Positions 1 to 10,693 of a stretch of 64,000 bases of DNA are shown here, piece after piece; position 1 is the first letter of the stretch; each line of letters begins with the position of its first letter. Source of the stretch: Alitta virens (lineage: Eukaryota > Annelida > Polychaeta > Phyllodocida > Nereididae); assembly GCA_932294295.1 (NCBI GenBank), contig OW028574.1, positions 33,320,165 to 33,384,164 of the forward strand, read 5' to 3'. The notes beneath the pieces were generated by a model. It had not been told where the DNA came from. It ran no database searches and saw nothing but the letters and a program-made list of their open reading frames with translations. The position numbers were made by a program, and so were the translations under genes.

Positions 1-618
1 TATCACTCAATCAATCAATATCAATCAATCAGTCAATCTATCAATCAATCAGTCAGTCTATCTATCTATCAATCAATCTATTAATCTATCAATCTATAAA
101 TCTATCTATCAATCTATTGTCTATTAATGTAACAATGTATAAATCAATCAATCAATCAATCTATCTATCCATCTATCTATCTGCCTTCCTGCATATCAAT
201 CTATCAATCAATCTATCTATCTATCTATCAGTCAATCAATCAATCAATCAATCTATCAATCTAATCCATCTATCAATCAATCAATCTATCAATCTATTAA
301 TCAATCTATCAATGTCACTCAATCAATCAATATCAATCAATCAGTCTACCTATCTATCAATCAATCTATTAATCTATCAATCAATCTATAAATCTATCTA
401 TCAATCTGTCAGTCTATCAATCTATCTATCAATTAAATTATCCATCATCTATCTAAGTATCAATGTATCTATCGATCTATATTTCCTTCTATCCATCTAT
501 CTATCTGCCTACTTGCCTGCATATCAATCTATGAATCAATCAATCAATCTATCTATCAGTCAATTTATCTATTAATCTATCAATCAAACATTAAATCAAT
601 CAATCAATCAATCAATCA

Positions 619-717
<99 letters not shown>

Positions 718-1049
718 AATCTATTAATCAATCAATCAATCAATCTATCTATCTATCTATCTATCAATATATCAATCAATCAATCATGATCAATCAATCA
801 ATATATATATCAATCTGAATATCTATCAATCAAGCTATCAATCAATATCAATCTATCTATCAATCAATCTATTAATTAAGTTATCAATCTATTAATCAAT
901 CTATCAATATATCAATCTATCTATCAATCAATCTATTTATCTATCAATCAATCAATATCAATCAATCTATCTATCTATCTATCAATCTATCAATCAATCT
1001 TTCAATTCATCAATCAATCAATTTATCAATCAATCTATCCATCTATCAA

Positions 1050-1081
<32 letters not shown>

Positions 1082-1205
1082 AATATATTAATCAATCAAT
1101 CAAACAATCAATCATGATCAATCAATCAATATCAATCAATATATCTATCAATCTGAATATCTATCAATCAAGCTATCAATCAATCAATCTATCAATCAAT
1201 ATTCT
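1..1205. repeat. TCTA/TCAA compound microsatellite
   Basis: Almost every base belongs to a mixture of TCTA and TCAA (ATCA) tetranucleotides, with a pure TCTA run at about 620-716. Open frames here read as Ser-Ile-Asn-Leu-Tyr repeats and are by-products of the simple repeat, not genes. The array starts before the window. Confidence 0.97.
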
Positions 1206-2596
1206 ATATATTATACATGTGTGTAGCACCCAAGCCATGTATGCCCCTTCCTCAGGTTGAGAGGCTTAATTAACACTTTTCCATGTATTTTGAAAAAAAA
1301 AATCTTAGGCAGGGTGAATACAACGGTCAGTCAGTCAGTCAGTCAGTCAGTCAGTTATAATGAGTAATTTTTAAGCTAGCCACTTGAATTTGGCTATATT
1401 ATGACATTTATATTTCATACATGTCCACATTTGGGTTCAGTATTATAGTCATGCAAGATATACTAGCCCATTTTTTTGTTTCCCTTTCCTTTTTTTTTCC
1501 TGTCTTTATCTTAACATAAACTTTTTTGGTTACTCAAGACCATTTTGCATAATAAAATACCCTTCTGGCATGATGAATTGATTGAATTCGGATAGTGCAG
1601 CCTTCTACTATCTTGACAGACATAGTAAGAACTTTTATTTCTTTTGAATTCACACATGAATGTAATCAGATTATTATAGGCATAATGATAATTTTTAGGC
1701 TCTAGACATAGTAATTTGTTACAATGAAATAAGCCAAGTATACCATGGAGAAAAGGTTATTACATACAATAATTTTGAGGCATTGCTATGTAGTCTCTGT
1801 TTTGAGATGGCCCCTGCTTCTGTTAATCAGAACAAGCACCTCATCATGCCTCTTGGGCTACATCATTGGGGACCATCTCAAAACGATAAACTGCTGAGAA
1901 TTTTTAATTTAAGAAACTTTCTACTTTTAATCAGAAGTTATACAAATCAGGTTATTTATAAAATTATTATTATAAGTTAAACATGTTATGGTACACTTAC
2001 TTTATGCCCAGCTAGCAAATGCACTTGACAATATAACAATACAATCAGAATCTAAAAATCTATAAAATCGAATTAAAATGAAGTCAATTGATGTATATAA
2101 ACTTGAAATAGAAGAATCAGGTAAAGGCATATTGAATAAGTGAGTCTTTCAGCTCTTCATGAAAACTGACGTTAAGAGTTTTTCATGAAGTGAGGAGGTA
2201 AGCCATTCCACAGCAAGGTATTATTGTTATGCATATACATTTTTGTCTTGATGAATGGGTCTAATTGTGTTTAACAAGTCTTAGAACCGTTTCGGATGGA
2301 GACAACTAAGAGAAATAAAGCTAGATATAGAGATAGATAGATAGATAGATAGATAGATCTTAAGAATAATGTGATTTTAACAGTGAGGTGGTCTTTTGTA
2401 ACAGTGAGTTGTCTCAACAATGAAGTGGTCTTGATAGTGAGGTGTTAATAGAGATGTGGTCTTAAAGTGGTCTTATTGGTGATGAGTTCAAACTAGCATG
2501 TAGACACTGTACATGCCACTTCGTATAGACTACAACACTATGAATATATTCCCGTTTTCGGATTAGTTAATACAGTGTATATACTGAGATTAGGTA
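1206..2596. other. Gene-free AT-rich stretch with two short microsatellites
   Basis: No coding signal seen. It holds a (GTCA)n run at about 1326-1355 and an (ATAG)n run at about 2329-2358. The rest is unique-looking AT-rich sequence. Confidence 0.6.
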
Positions 2597-3377
2597 TGAT
2601 CAATCAATCAGTCAGTCAATCAATCAATCAATCAGTCAATCAGTCAATCAATCAGTCAATCTATCTATCTATCTCTCCATCTTTCTTTCTGTCTGTCTGT
2701 CTTTCTGTATTTGTCTTTCTTTCTTTCTGCCTGTCTACTTTGTCTTTCTTTCTTTCTTTCTTTCTGTATGCCTGTCTTTCTTTCTTTCTTTCTGCCTGTC
2801 TACTTTCTGTCTTTCTTTCTGCCTGTCTACTTTCTGTCTTTCTTTCTTTCTTTCTTTCTGCCTGTCTTTCTTTCTTTCTGTCTTACTTTCTTTCTGCCTG
2901 CCTTTCTTTCTTTCTGTCTTTCTTTCTGCCTGTCTTTCTTTCTTTCTGTCTTTCTTTCTTTCTTTCTTTATGCCTGTCTTTCTTTCTTTCTTTCTGTCTT
3001 TCTTTCTGCCTGTCTTTCTTTCTTTCTGTCTTACTTTCTTTCTGCCTGCCTTTCTTTCTTTCTTTCTTTCTGCCTGTCTTTCTTTCTTTCTGTCTTTCTT
3101 TCTTTCTTTCTTTATGCCTGTCTTTCTTTCTTTCTGCCTGTCTTTCTTTCTGTCTTTCTTTCTTTCTGCCTGTCTTTCTGCCTGTCTTTCTTTCTTTCTG
3201 TCTTACTTTCTTTCTGCCTGCCTTTCTTTCTTTCTGTCTTTCTTTCTGCCTGTCTTTCTTTCTTTCTGTCTTTCTTTCTTTCTTTCTTTATGCCTGTCTT
3301 TCTTTCTTTCTTTCTGTCTTTCTTTCTGCCTGTCTTTCTTTCTTTCTGTCTTACTTTCTTTCTGCCTGCCTTTCTTT
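2597..3377. repeat. ATCA then CTTT/CTGCCTGT polypyrimidine array
   Basis: A short (ATCA/GTCA)n run passes into a long strand-asymmetric polypyrimidine array, mostly CTTT with interspersed CTGCCTGT variants in higher-order blocks. Long Phe-Leu-Ser open frames are artefacts of the repeat. The array stops at the LTR at 3378 and resumes at 10694, so the two parts were one array before the LTR element inserted. Confidence 0.95.
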
Positions 3378-3596
3378 TGTAAGGTTCCCCAAGAAAGACA
3401 AAGCGTTGGTATTCCAGTTTTAAAGTTTATTTTTGCCCTGCCCCGCCGCACAGCCTGCCTATCCTCTGCTTCTTCAGCTACTGACGCGGTCTGGGTGTAT
3501 TCCCGCCAAGACCCCGTGGTCACGTGGTCCGGGTCACCCAGTGCGCATCAAAGTCGGTCACTGACCTAGTAAGGTCAGTGACCTGGGGTCATCACA
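3378..3596 (-). repeat. 3' LTR of the minus-strand element
   Basis: 219 bp, repeated at 10475-10693 with one mismatch. Both copies have TG...CA ends. On the minus strand an AATAAA is present, a likely polyadenylation signal. It follows a purine-rich tract, as expected for a 3' LTR. Confidence 0.95.
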
Positions 3597-3610
3597 TTAC
3601 CCCCTTCTTA
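3597..3610 (-). promoter_or_regulatory. Polypurine tract
   Basis: On the minus strand this reads as AAGAAGGGGG plus three or four bases directly abutting the 3' LTR. That is the usual place and composition for the plus-strand primer of an LTR retrotransposon. Confidence 0.75.
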
Positions 3611-4244
3611 CTGGGAATATGCCCCCATATTCAAACTAATACACTCAGTAGGCTGTGCGACGACGATCAGAACCACACAAAATCAACGAGATTCATTAAA
3701 TCACAAAAATCACAATTATTACATATAATCAATCAACAACCATCGCCCTGCGGCGTGACACTAGGAAGCTGTCACGTCCGCCCCGGAGGCTGGCTTTTTC
3801 CCCAGACATCATCCACGTGGTTGACTCCCTGGCACCGCTGCAAACACAACATTCAACACATAACAATACACATAGAGTCCATCAATTTTATCAGAGTCCA
3901 TCTTTGCCTTGGACACAGGCAAGGTCTTTTATCAGCTGCTCGTAATTTCCGAGTGAGGACATTCTTATAATTAGCCGTGACACAATTTTTCCAATTATTC
4001 ACAGTTTCTAACTGCGGCCATTATAAAAGTCACTGTCCCACTCGTTACCATCATTGTCTCCTGACTCTCCGCAGGGCGTTGGGTCCGCCCCTGCACGATG
4101 TGTTGATGTCCAGCGTTCACGTTGTGCCTAGGTGTCATTTCGTGTTGATGTCCAGCGTTCAAGTCCAGTCCGTATCCAGGCTTCGTTAAGTGGGGGGCGT
4201 GGTCCAGGTCGTCGTCGTGTTCAGTCCTCTGCAAGACCTTGCGT
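3611..4244 (-). other. 3' untranslated part of the minus-strand element
   Basis: It lies between the zinc-finger ORF stop and the polypurine tract. No convincing reading frame seen. A roughly 20-bp motif (TGTTGATGTCCAGCGTTCA) occurs twice, at about 4100 and 4143. Confidence 0.6.
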
Positions 4245-5774
4245 TCAAGGCCTTGCAGATGAGGATCCAGCAGCCCTGGCCTCCTCCATCCACCTGTTCC
4301 TGTCAGCCGTCAGCCGCTTCACCTCCTGATACAGGAGGTCCGACTGCCGGGCCTTGGCTTCGCGTTGCTCCGTTTCGGCGCGAAGCCTGGCCCTCAGCTC
4401 CTCGTTCTCTCGAGCTGCTGCAGCCGTCTGGGACCTGGCCCTATGGACCTCCAGAACGATGTCCTGGTACTGGGCCCTGGTCACCATGTCCTCGGCTGCT
4501 GCTGCTGGTGTCCTGGTGGCTGCTGCTGCTGGGTGAGGCCGCTTTGGCCTTGTCTGGCGGCTTCGGGGCGTCACGCTTGAAGCTGCTTCAACGCGGCGCA
4601 GCTGCACCACCTTGGTGCTCGGAGATGCTGTCTCCTGTGACGTAGGCACCCTGCTGACCAGGGTCCTCGTCTCTGGCGTCGCCGGCAGGGATCCATCGGA
4701 GTTAGGTCCCTGGATTGTTGTCGGCTGTGTGACTGCTGTTAGCTCCTCCGCCTGTGTACGGGTGTACCCATGGGACCGCTCCAGATGACGCCTGAAGTTG
4801 GTCCTCCGGTCCGAGGGCAACGCTGCGGGGCACACAGGGCATTGGAAGCCCACATATGCCGCTGCATGGGCCACGCTCACGTGGCGAGTGAGAGATTTTC
4901 GATCTCTCACGCGTTTCCCGCACGTGGCACACATGTAATTCAAGCCCTCCACACCCTGTGGCGCGGCCGGCAAGACGACTTTCGGCGTGGTCTCTGGGGC
5001 CGAGACGTCACTCTCCGTCCCCCCATCGTCCGTCGTCCCCTCGCTCTCCATTTCCTCCAGCTTCCCTCCCTGCGGCCGTTCCTCGGTCCTGGCTGGAGTG
5101 GCTTTCACGTCTTCCATGGCAGACTCCGTGAGCGGAGCTGCCTGTTGTTTCACGTCTTCCATGGCAGACTCCGTGAGCGGAGCTGCCTGTTGTTCCCTTG
5201 CAGGCGACTTGGTAGCCCTGGTGGGAGAGACCTCGCCCTCTACGCTGGGCCTGGCCACTCGCTCCCTGGCGTACCAAGGTCGCCTCTTCAAATTTTCCAG
5301 CACTTCCTCCTGGGTGGTCGCCACACCCAGGTCTCCAATAATCCATCCACTCAGAATGGGCATATCTTCTCTCCGTGGACGGAGACGAAGATACCTCCGC
5401 ATCCTGGCCGTTTCTGGCAGCTCTGCTGCCCCGTAACGTTCCACTGCTGGATCCTCCAGCTCGTACTCCTTCCTGGACATGTAAGCCCACATGTCCAGGT
5501 GCAGGAGACCCAATCGCTGCGGGCTCCAATAATCCGGGGCCAGGGAGATTGGGAGCTCCGCTGTAGGTGACAAGCCGCAAACGGCAGCCACCTCAGCGTC
5601 GCTGGCAGAGACCTCCAGCTCGGCTCCAATCTCGAGGCCCGCTGCCTCCATGGCAGCTAATACCATGTCCGTCTGGGCCGATGTCAGCTGAGGTCCCTCG
5701 TCCTCCACTACGCTGTCCAGGGGCACTGCTGGCATAGCAGTAGCCTCCTCACTGTTTGTATTCGTAGCAGACAT
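4245..5774 (-). CDS. Retrotransposon ORF3: C2H2 zinc-finger and coiled-coil protein
   Basis: An intact 509-codon ORF, sense to gag and pol, lying between pol and the 3' LTR. I start it at the first ATG (5774); the open frame extends five codons upstream but without an ATG. Order: an unrecognised acidic/hydrophobic N-terminal domain (about residues 25-175, with a PDYWSPQRLGLLHLDMW segment); a low-complexity region with a tandem 15-residue repeat (QQAAPLTESAMEDVK twice); two C2H2 fingers (C282, C285, H298, H303 and C312, C315, H330, H335); a Pro/Ser/Thr-rich linker; and a heptad-like coiled coil near residues 430-500. GC content resembles the element's own gag and pol rather than the AT-rich surroundings, which argues for long residence in the element. 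Function is unknown; DNA or RNA binding and self-association are inferences from the domains. Confidence 0.82.
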   Translation of the reverse strand: MSATNTNSEEATAMPAVPLDSVVEDEGPQLTSAQTDMVLAAMEAAGLEIGAELEVSASDAEVAAVCGLSPTAELPISLAPDYWSPQRLGLLHLDMWAYMSRKEYELEDPAVERYGAAELPETARMRRYLRLRPRREDMPILSGWIIGDLGVATTQEEVLENLKRRPWYARERVARPSVEGEVSPTRATKSPAREQQAAPLTESAMEDVKQQAAPLTESAMEDVKATPARTEERPQGGKLEEMESEGTTDDGGTESDVSAPETTPKVVLPAAPQGVEGLNYMCATCGKRVRDRKSLTRHVSVAHAAAYVGFQCPVCPAALPSDRRTNFRRHLERSHGYTRTQAEELTAVTQPTTIQGPNSDGSLPATPETRTLVSRVPTSQETASPSTKVVQLRRVEAASSVTPRSRQTRPKRPHPAAAATRTPAAAAEDMVTRAQYQDIVLEVHRARSQTAAAARENEELRARLRAETEQREAKARQSDLLYQEVKRLTADRNRWMEEARAAGSSSARP

Positions 5775-6899
5775 CCTTATATTTCCCAAGTTGTGCTGGT
5801 TAAGTTCTCGAAACGCTAAAATTCTGTTTGGCTTGATGTGTCTTCTCTGCTGGTTTCAGAAGGTGTGAGACAGGGCGCCCCACGCTCTCCAGCTTTTTGC
5901 CGCACTTTCTGAGTCATGTGACAGGTCATGTGACAGGTCAGGTGACCAGAATCACAGGTCATGTGACCCTAATCACTTTGTTGACCAGTTGACCCTTCCT
6001 CCCCCCCCCCTCATAAAATTTCTTAATTGAGGATTGCACCGAAAATGACAAAATTAATACAAAGGGGTGCCTGTTCGTGTTTCGAACTTGGTGACCTTTT
6101 TCCCCCAGTGGAAATTTTCCATGAATGCAGGTCACTGGAATCAGTGAATGCAGGTCACTAGAATCAGTGACACAGTTTCACAAGACACAGAAAGTGAGAA
6201 TTTTGTAGTTGCTAAATGTATAATCCAGCAACTCCTATCAGCCAAATAAAACAAACCATCAGGAACGTTTCACGTTCCATGATGACAAATAGCCAATCCC
6301 TTATCACTAAATGACAATACCACAAGAAAATAACCATTTGTCCTTGTAACCATAATCTAGCAAACTATATCCCTTTTGCTGACCTTTCCAGATTACCCAA
6401 CTTGCTATATATAAAGTTTATCATGGTACTTTAAACATTTCCATAACCACTACAGCCCTTAATTCTTGCTAATTAAGTTATTTTGCTGATATTTCCAGTG
6501 TTATGAGGCATTTTAACCATTCTCATTACCTAATTTCGTGTTTTGCCCCTGCTTTTAACCAGCAGTGCCCAAATTCTACCTTTGCAGTATTCCTCCCTCT
6601 TTTATTCAAAAAGGGCTGCACCTGTAGTGACCATTTGGGTGGCACGTCTAAAAACCCACTCTGCAGGACACGACCACGTGTTCCGTCCACGAGAATCAGG
6701 TGCACGAAATGTCCAGTCACTAGAAAGTGACTGCAGCGACGCGCCGCTTTAGTATGTCGACATTTACCACGTGTTTGAGAGAATCTTTAATAAAAATAAA
6801 CAAAAAATCATTTGCATGGGGAAGACTACGTAAAATCAAACTATATATTGTCTAAATGAAGCTACAACTGGTATTTATTGTATAAACATGTGATATCAC
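5775..6899 (-). other. Non-coding segment replacing RNase H/integrase
   Basis: RNase H and integrase would normally sit here, but no RNase H, HHCC or DDE signature is visible in any frame. The left part has several copies of a CAGGTCATGTGAC-like motif (about 5915-5970) and a poly-C run near 6000. The right part is AT-rich. A 64-codon open frame at 6526-6720 (minus) has no recognisable domain. Confidence 0.6.
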
Positions 6900-8791
6900 T
6901 AGACTCTCAAAAACAAAGTGCCAGAAGTCACGTGGGAGCACCAATATTGGTGCAGTCGTGAGGGCCCTGATTAATCTTTTAAAAGCGTTTCTGCATGTCT
7001 CATCCCACTTAAAGACGGCCTGGTGCGCTGTTAAAGCATGTAGTGGTGCTGCTAGTCCAGCAAAGTCACGCACGTACTTTCTATAGTACGATGCGAAGCC
7101 TACAAAACAGCGCACCTCCTGCACTGTAGTTGGCTCTGGCCACTCTCGCATTTGCTAGCTTTCAGCCTCAGCCCAGCCTGGCTAATGCGTTTCAGTACAA
7201 CTATCAGGTTACCTAGACACTTCTGGAATGTGGGCCCCTGTACCACTATATCATCCATGTAGCATAGACAAGTGGACAGGTCCAATCCTCCTAACACTAG
7301 CTCCATCAAACGTTCCAGTGTAGCTGGTCCATTTGTAACACCAAAGGGCATCACTGTAAAGTGGAAATGTCCTCTGGGAGCAGTGAATGCGGTTTTCTCT
7401 TTGTCTCTGTCATCCATAGCTATTTGCCAATAGCCAGATGACAGGTCCAGGGTACAAAACCATTTTGCCCCTGATAAAGTGTCTAGACAGTCATCAATGC
7501 GTGGCAAAGGATAAGCATCCTTTTTAGTGCACGAATTCAATTTCCTATAATCCACACAAAACCTGAAAGTTCCATCTTTCTTTCTAACCAACACAGGGGG
7601 ACTAGACCAGGGGCTGCTGCTGGGCTCGATCACTCCGAGTCTCAGCATCTTATCCACTTCCTCTGACAGCGCCCTGTTTTGAGCCCACCCTAATCTCCGG
7701 GTCGGCACCTTGAAAGGCCGATTGCCACCCGTATCGATCTTGTGCGTGGCTTGACTCGTACGTCCCAGCCCGTATTTACCTGCCTCAAAACAATGTTCAT
7801 ACTCCATCAAGACCTTTCGGAGCTCTGACCTTTGATCTGCGGTCAGATCGTCAGTTTCGTCCAAAAGAGGCTGCAAATGAACGGGCAGTCGTGTTTCAGT
7901 GTTCTTCTGCTTGAGTTCAAAATTGACCTCAGCAGCATTCACCGTTTTCGGTGAATCCACCTTTTCGACTTCGCTCAATTGACCTACCACTTGACCTTTT
8001 GCAATATGAACACTCTCAGTCGTGGGATTGGCTATCCACACGTGAGCCCCAGAGCATTGAGATGCCAATAATCCTCTAGGTATCATTATGTGTAAATCCT
8101 GGCAAACCGTGGGCAACGACTCGAATACGAGGTCGCCCCCGTTAGATACGCCCCAGGACACCAAATTGACTGAGACCTGCGACACGTGGCGAGCTGGTAT
8201 ATGGACGTCTTCGTGTAAGATTGCTCGGCCTGTTTTTCCAGGGCGACCTTCTCTACACGCGATATCAACGCCTCCCAGTCTCAGCATTCCTACTGAACAC
8301 ATTAGCAATGCACCGTGTCTCTTCAAGAAGTCCATCCCCAGTAAGCCAGGGAGACCTCCGATATCCGCTACCAAAAATTCACAAGGATAAAGCACCCTCT
8401 CTAGACAGAGAGTGAGCTCCACCTTACCATAAATATTAATTGGTCCACCGTTTGCCGCCGAGATCTTGCCTTCCACAGGTCTTAAAGTCTCTCGTTTTGC
8501 GCCAGGTATCTCATCGTACTCCTGCTTACTCAGCAGAGACACCTGCGCACCGGTATCGATCAGGAGATCCACGTGACGTGTCCCTACACTAATCGTAATA
8601 TACCACGATGCGCTCGAATTCTGCATGGCCACTTGTCTTGGCCAATGCTGTCCCACTTTCACCCCTTCCCAACATTCCGGAGGCTGAGGAGCCGCTTCTT
8701 CAGCAGGCTGAGGGGCTGCTTTTTCAGCAGGTGAAGGATCCGTGGATACTTCCTCCACCCTTACTCGTTTTCCGAGTGTTTCCTCTCCTTC
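6900..8791 (-). pseudogene. pol: Truncated pol: aspartic protease and reverse transcriptase
   Basis: The frame opens at about 8791, in the -1 frame relative to gag and overlapping its last 28 bases. There is no ATG near the overlap (only GTG at 8758), so expression by -1 frameshifting is likely; a GGAAAAC heptamer lies in the overlap. Domains (numbered from 8758): an aspartic protease with LLIDTGA (D68) and the GLLGMDF flap-side motif, then RT with SPWSSPPVLVRKKDG, CVDYRKLN, TLDLSSGYWQI, MPFGVTNGP and the catalytic YMDD (500-503). The frame breaks near 7150: sequence before the break ends at the KASKC segment and the thumb/connection sequence (REWPEPTTVQEVR, GFASYYRKY) continues in another frame after what looks like a small deletion with ATGC at the join. 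Homology ends near 6915 at the start of RNase H. It is not functional as a complete polymerase. Confidence 0.88.
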
Positions 8792-10146
8792 TTATCCTTG
8801 CCCCCCTTTTTACCCTGATCGCTCCGCCCCTGGGACTGTTTATCACCGTGCCTACTCGATCGGTGTTCCCTGTCCCTGCTGGGCGCTCGTTTTTTGGAGC
8901 GATCATCATCAACATTTCGCTTGGGACAATCCCTGCGGAGATGCCCGGTCTTCTTGCACCGGTAGCACCTCCGTGTTTCAGGTGAATAATCGTGGTCCTG
9001 CCGGCGAGCATTACTATAAACCTTCCCCTTGTCTTTGGACATAACCTCGCCTAATATCGAATATACCAAATCCTTCAAATCCTGTCTCGTGATGGCTCCC
9101 TCTTTTTCAGAGGACGGGCCGCCACGTATAGACGCTGAAGCAGTAGCAGCCACGGAAGCCTCGGGCTGCAGTATTGGCAAAGCGATAGCGCCAGCCGGCC
9201 CGACGTCAGGCTTACTCGTTTTCGTGGCCTCGTACGCTGCTTCATACTGCACTGCCAAGTCTATGGCTTCTTGCAGTGTGGGTGGCTTTAAAGCCGCCAA
9301 CCAAAATCTCATACTAGTAGACCCAGCCGTCTCCATGAAACGCTCTTTTGCAAAGCGTTCCTGCTCGGCGGGGGCGGAAGCGGGGTTCGCTTTCCTGGAG
9401 AGATCTAACAAAAACAACCCATACGTCTCGAGGTCCATTTCTGGGCCTCGTTTCGCGTTAAACCATTTATTCCTGTACGCATCCAGAGCACGATTGGAGC
9501 AGAACAGGGCCGTCAACTGGCTCACCATTTCTCTCCAATCGTCCCGATAAGTTAGGGGCCGCATTTTCAACTTAGCTTGACCAGTGACGCTAGTCCAAAG
9601 ATGAAAACACTTCTCCTCGTCCGTCCACTTATTGAAAGTGGCGACCCGAGTGAACTCGTCTAAGTGGTCTATGAAGGCCGTACCCTGGCCGTCATATTTT
9701 GGAGGAATAGCTTCTTTTCTCCGCCTGTACCCCGAAGAACCCAGACTCCGTTGCGGAGTACTGGTGGCCGCCATGACAGCCCGGGCTGAGCCACGTGGTT
9801 CCGCACGCTCAACCACGGAGGGCCGCCCATCAGGCGAGGAAACAGGCGTCGACGCGGATGAATCATTCGACTCATATCCAGCTGGCGAGGGCTCCTTTCG
9901 GCGCCCTCGATCGCTGGTTGTCCGCGTATTTTCCTGACTCGTGAATGCGAGTCCAGGGCTTGGAGTCCTATCCGCCGTGGCCTCTCGTCTACGAGGGCGT
10001 CCCGGCGTTCGCACTACTTTACTCCTAGTCGAAGCACGTAGAGCTGACTCATCCGCCGTTTGCGAGGGGCCCGGCACCGGAGTCGATGCGGGCTCACTCG
10101 TGTCGGCTGATACCAAGCCAGGCCTCTTACGCAACTTTGCAGGCAT
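8761..10146 (-). CDS. gag: Gag polyprotein of the minus-strand element
   Basis: An intact 461-residue ORF starting with ATG. The N-terminal third is basic and Ser/Pro-rich (disordered). A Gypsy-type retrotransposon gag (capsid) domain spans about residues 150-305, with the W-x(n)-LTALF region and the helical stretch ending EAIDLAVQYEAAYEA. A single CCHC zinc knuckle follows (C394, C397, H402, C407), then a Lys/Arg/Asp-rich tail. It would form the particle shell and bind element RNA. Pol follows in the -1 frame, overlapping the last codons. It appears unbroken, so it could still assemble particles, unlike pol. Confidence 0.93.
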   Translation of the reverse strand: MPAKLRKRPGLVSADTSEPASTPVPGPSQTADESALRASTRSKVVRTPGRPRRREATADRTPSPGLAFTSQENTRTTSDRGRRKEPSPAGYESNDSSASTPVSSPDGRPSVVERAEPRGSARAVMAATSTPQRSLGSSGYRRRKEAIPPKYDGQGTAFIDHLDEFTRVATFNKWTDEEKCFHLWTSVTGQAKLKMRPLTYRDDWREMVSQLTALFCSNRALDAYRNKWFNAKRGPEMDLETYGLFLLDLSRKANPASAPAEQERFAKERFMETAGSTSMRFWLAALKPPTLQEAIDLAVQYEAAYEATKTSKPDVGPAGAIALPILQPEASVAATASASIRGGPSSEKEGAITRQDLKDLVYSILGEVMSKDKGKVYSNARRQDHDYSPETRRCYRCKKTGHLRRDCPKRNVDDDRSKKRAPSRDREHRSSRHGDKQSQGRSDQGKKGGKDKKERKHSENE

Positions 10147-10453
10147 TATACGTGGGGCTAAAACACACTAAATAAGGTAGAGTATTGTAGCGTGAATTCT
10201 ACTTAACTGTAGATATGTGTAGCTTGAAGTTTGAAGTCGCAACGTCGCTGCTGCTGACGCTCAATGTAGATGCTGACGGTTCCTGTGCTCCGCTGCAACT
10301 GACTAAACCACGCGGTCGCTGGCACCTTTATCCAGCATGGCCGTGGCGAAGTCATGTTTTTTTTCAAAAAGTTCAAAACGTTTTTTTATGTCCTTGTCCA
10401 TGCGTCGTCCATGTCTTCTATCCAATTGGGGAACCCTACATCCGATTCTTCAA
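10147..10453 (-). other. 5' leader of the minus-strand element
   Basis: About 310 bases between the primer-binding site and the gag ATG. No ORF of note; expected to hold packaging signals, but none can be identified by eye. Confidence 0.55.
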
Positions 10454-10472
10454 GTCCCACATCGGGCGCCAA
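10454..10472 (-). promoter_or_regulatory. Primer-binding site, tRNA-Lys type
   Basis: Two bases inside the 5' LTR the minus strand reads TGGCGCCCGATGTGGGACT. This pairs with the 3' end of metazoan tRNA-Lys(CTT) (ending ...CCCACGTTGGGCGCCA), with a few differences that mostly allow G-U pairs. The match is to the tRNA as I know it, not to a copy from this genome. Confidence 0.75.
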
Positions 10473-10474
10473 TT

Positions 10475-10693
10475 TGTAAGGTTCCCCAAGAAAGACAAAG
10501 CGTTGGTATTCCAGTTTTAAAGTTTATTTTTGCCCTGCCCCGCCGCACAGCCTGCCTATCCTCTGCTTCTTCAGCTACTGACGCGGTCTGGGTGTATTCC
10601 CGCCAAGACCCCGTGGTCATGTGGTCCGGGTCACCCAGTGCGCATCAAAGTCGGTCACTGACCTAGTAAGGTCAGTGACCTGGGGTCATCACA
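10475..10693 (-). repeat. 5' LTR of the minus-strand element
   Basis: 219 bp, one mismatch to 3378-3596. In the element's orientation this is the promoter LTR, and the primer-binding site lies just inside it. Outside it the CTTT array resumes at once. Confidence 0.95.

Larger units (their letters stand above)
3378..10693 (-). mobile_element. Ty3/Gypsy-type LTR retrotransposon, RNase H/integrase-deleted, with extra zinc-finger ORF
   Basis: A complete 7.3-kb insertion bounded by two 219-bp direct LTRs that begin TGTAAG and end with CACA. They differ at one base (C in one, T in the other, just before GTGGTCC), so the insertion is recent. It is flanked on both sides by CTTT, a plausible 4-bp target duplication, although the target is itself a CTTT array. 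On the minus strand the order is 5' LTR, primer-binding site, gag, pol (protease and partial RT), a non-coding stretch, a zinc-finger ORF, polypurine tract, 3' LTR. RNase H and integrase are missing, so movement would need enzymes supplied in trans. Gypsy assignment rests on the DTG protease, the RT motifs and the gag type. Confidence 0.93.

Noticed and set aside
117..575. 152-codon ORF rich in Ser, Ile, Asn, Tyr, Leu
   Set aside because: It is a direct translation of the TCTA/TCAA microsatellite and has no protein-like variation.
2575..3423. Long Phe/Leu/Ser/Cys ORFs that look like hydrophobic membrane proteins
   Set aside because: They come from the CTTT/CTGCCTGT array in all three forward frames; the same happens at 10621-11118 and, as Lys/Glu/Arg frames, on the other strand.
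4770..5570. 266-codon plus-strand ORF within the first LTR element
   Set aside because: It is the antisense of the zinc-finger ORF, has no domains and exists because that region is GC-rich.
6526..6720. 64-codon minus-strand frame as a possible integrase end
   Set aside because: No integrase or chromodomain motif is visible and neither end aligns to a known boundary.
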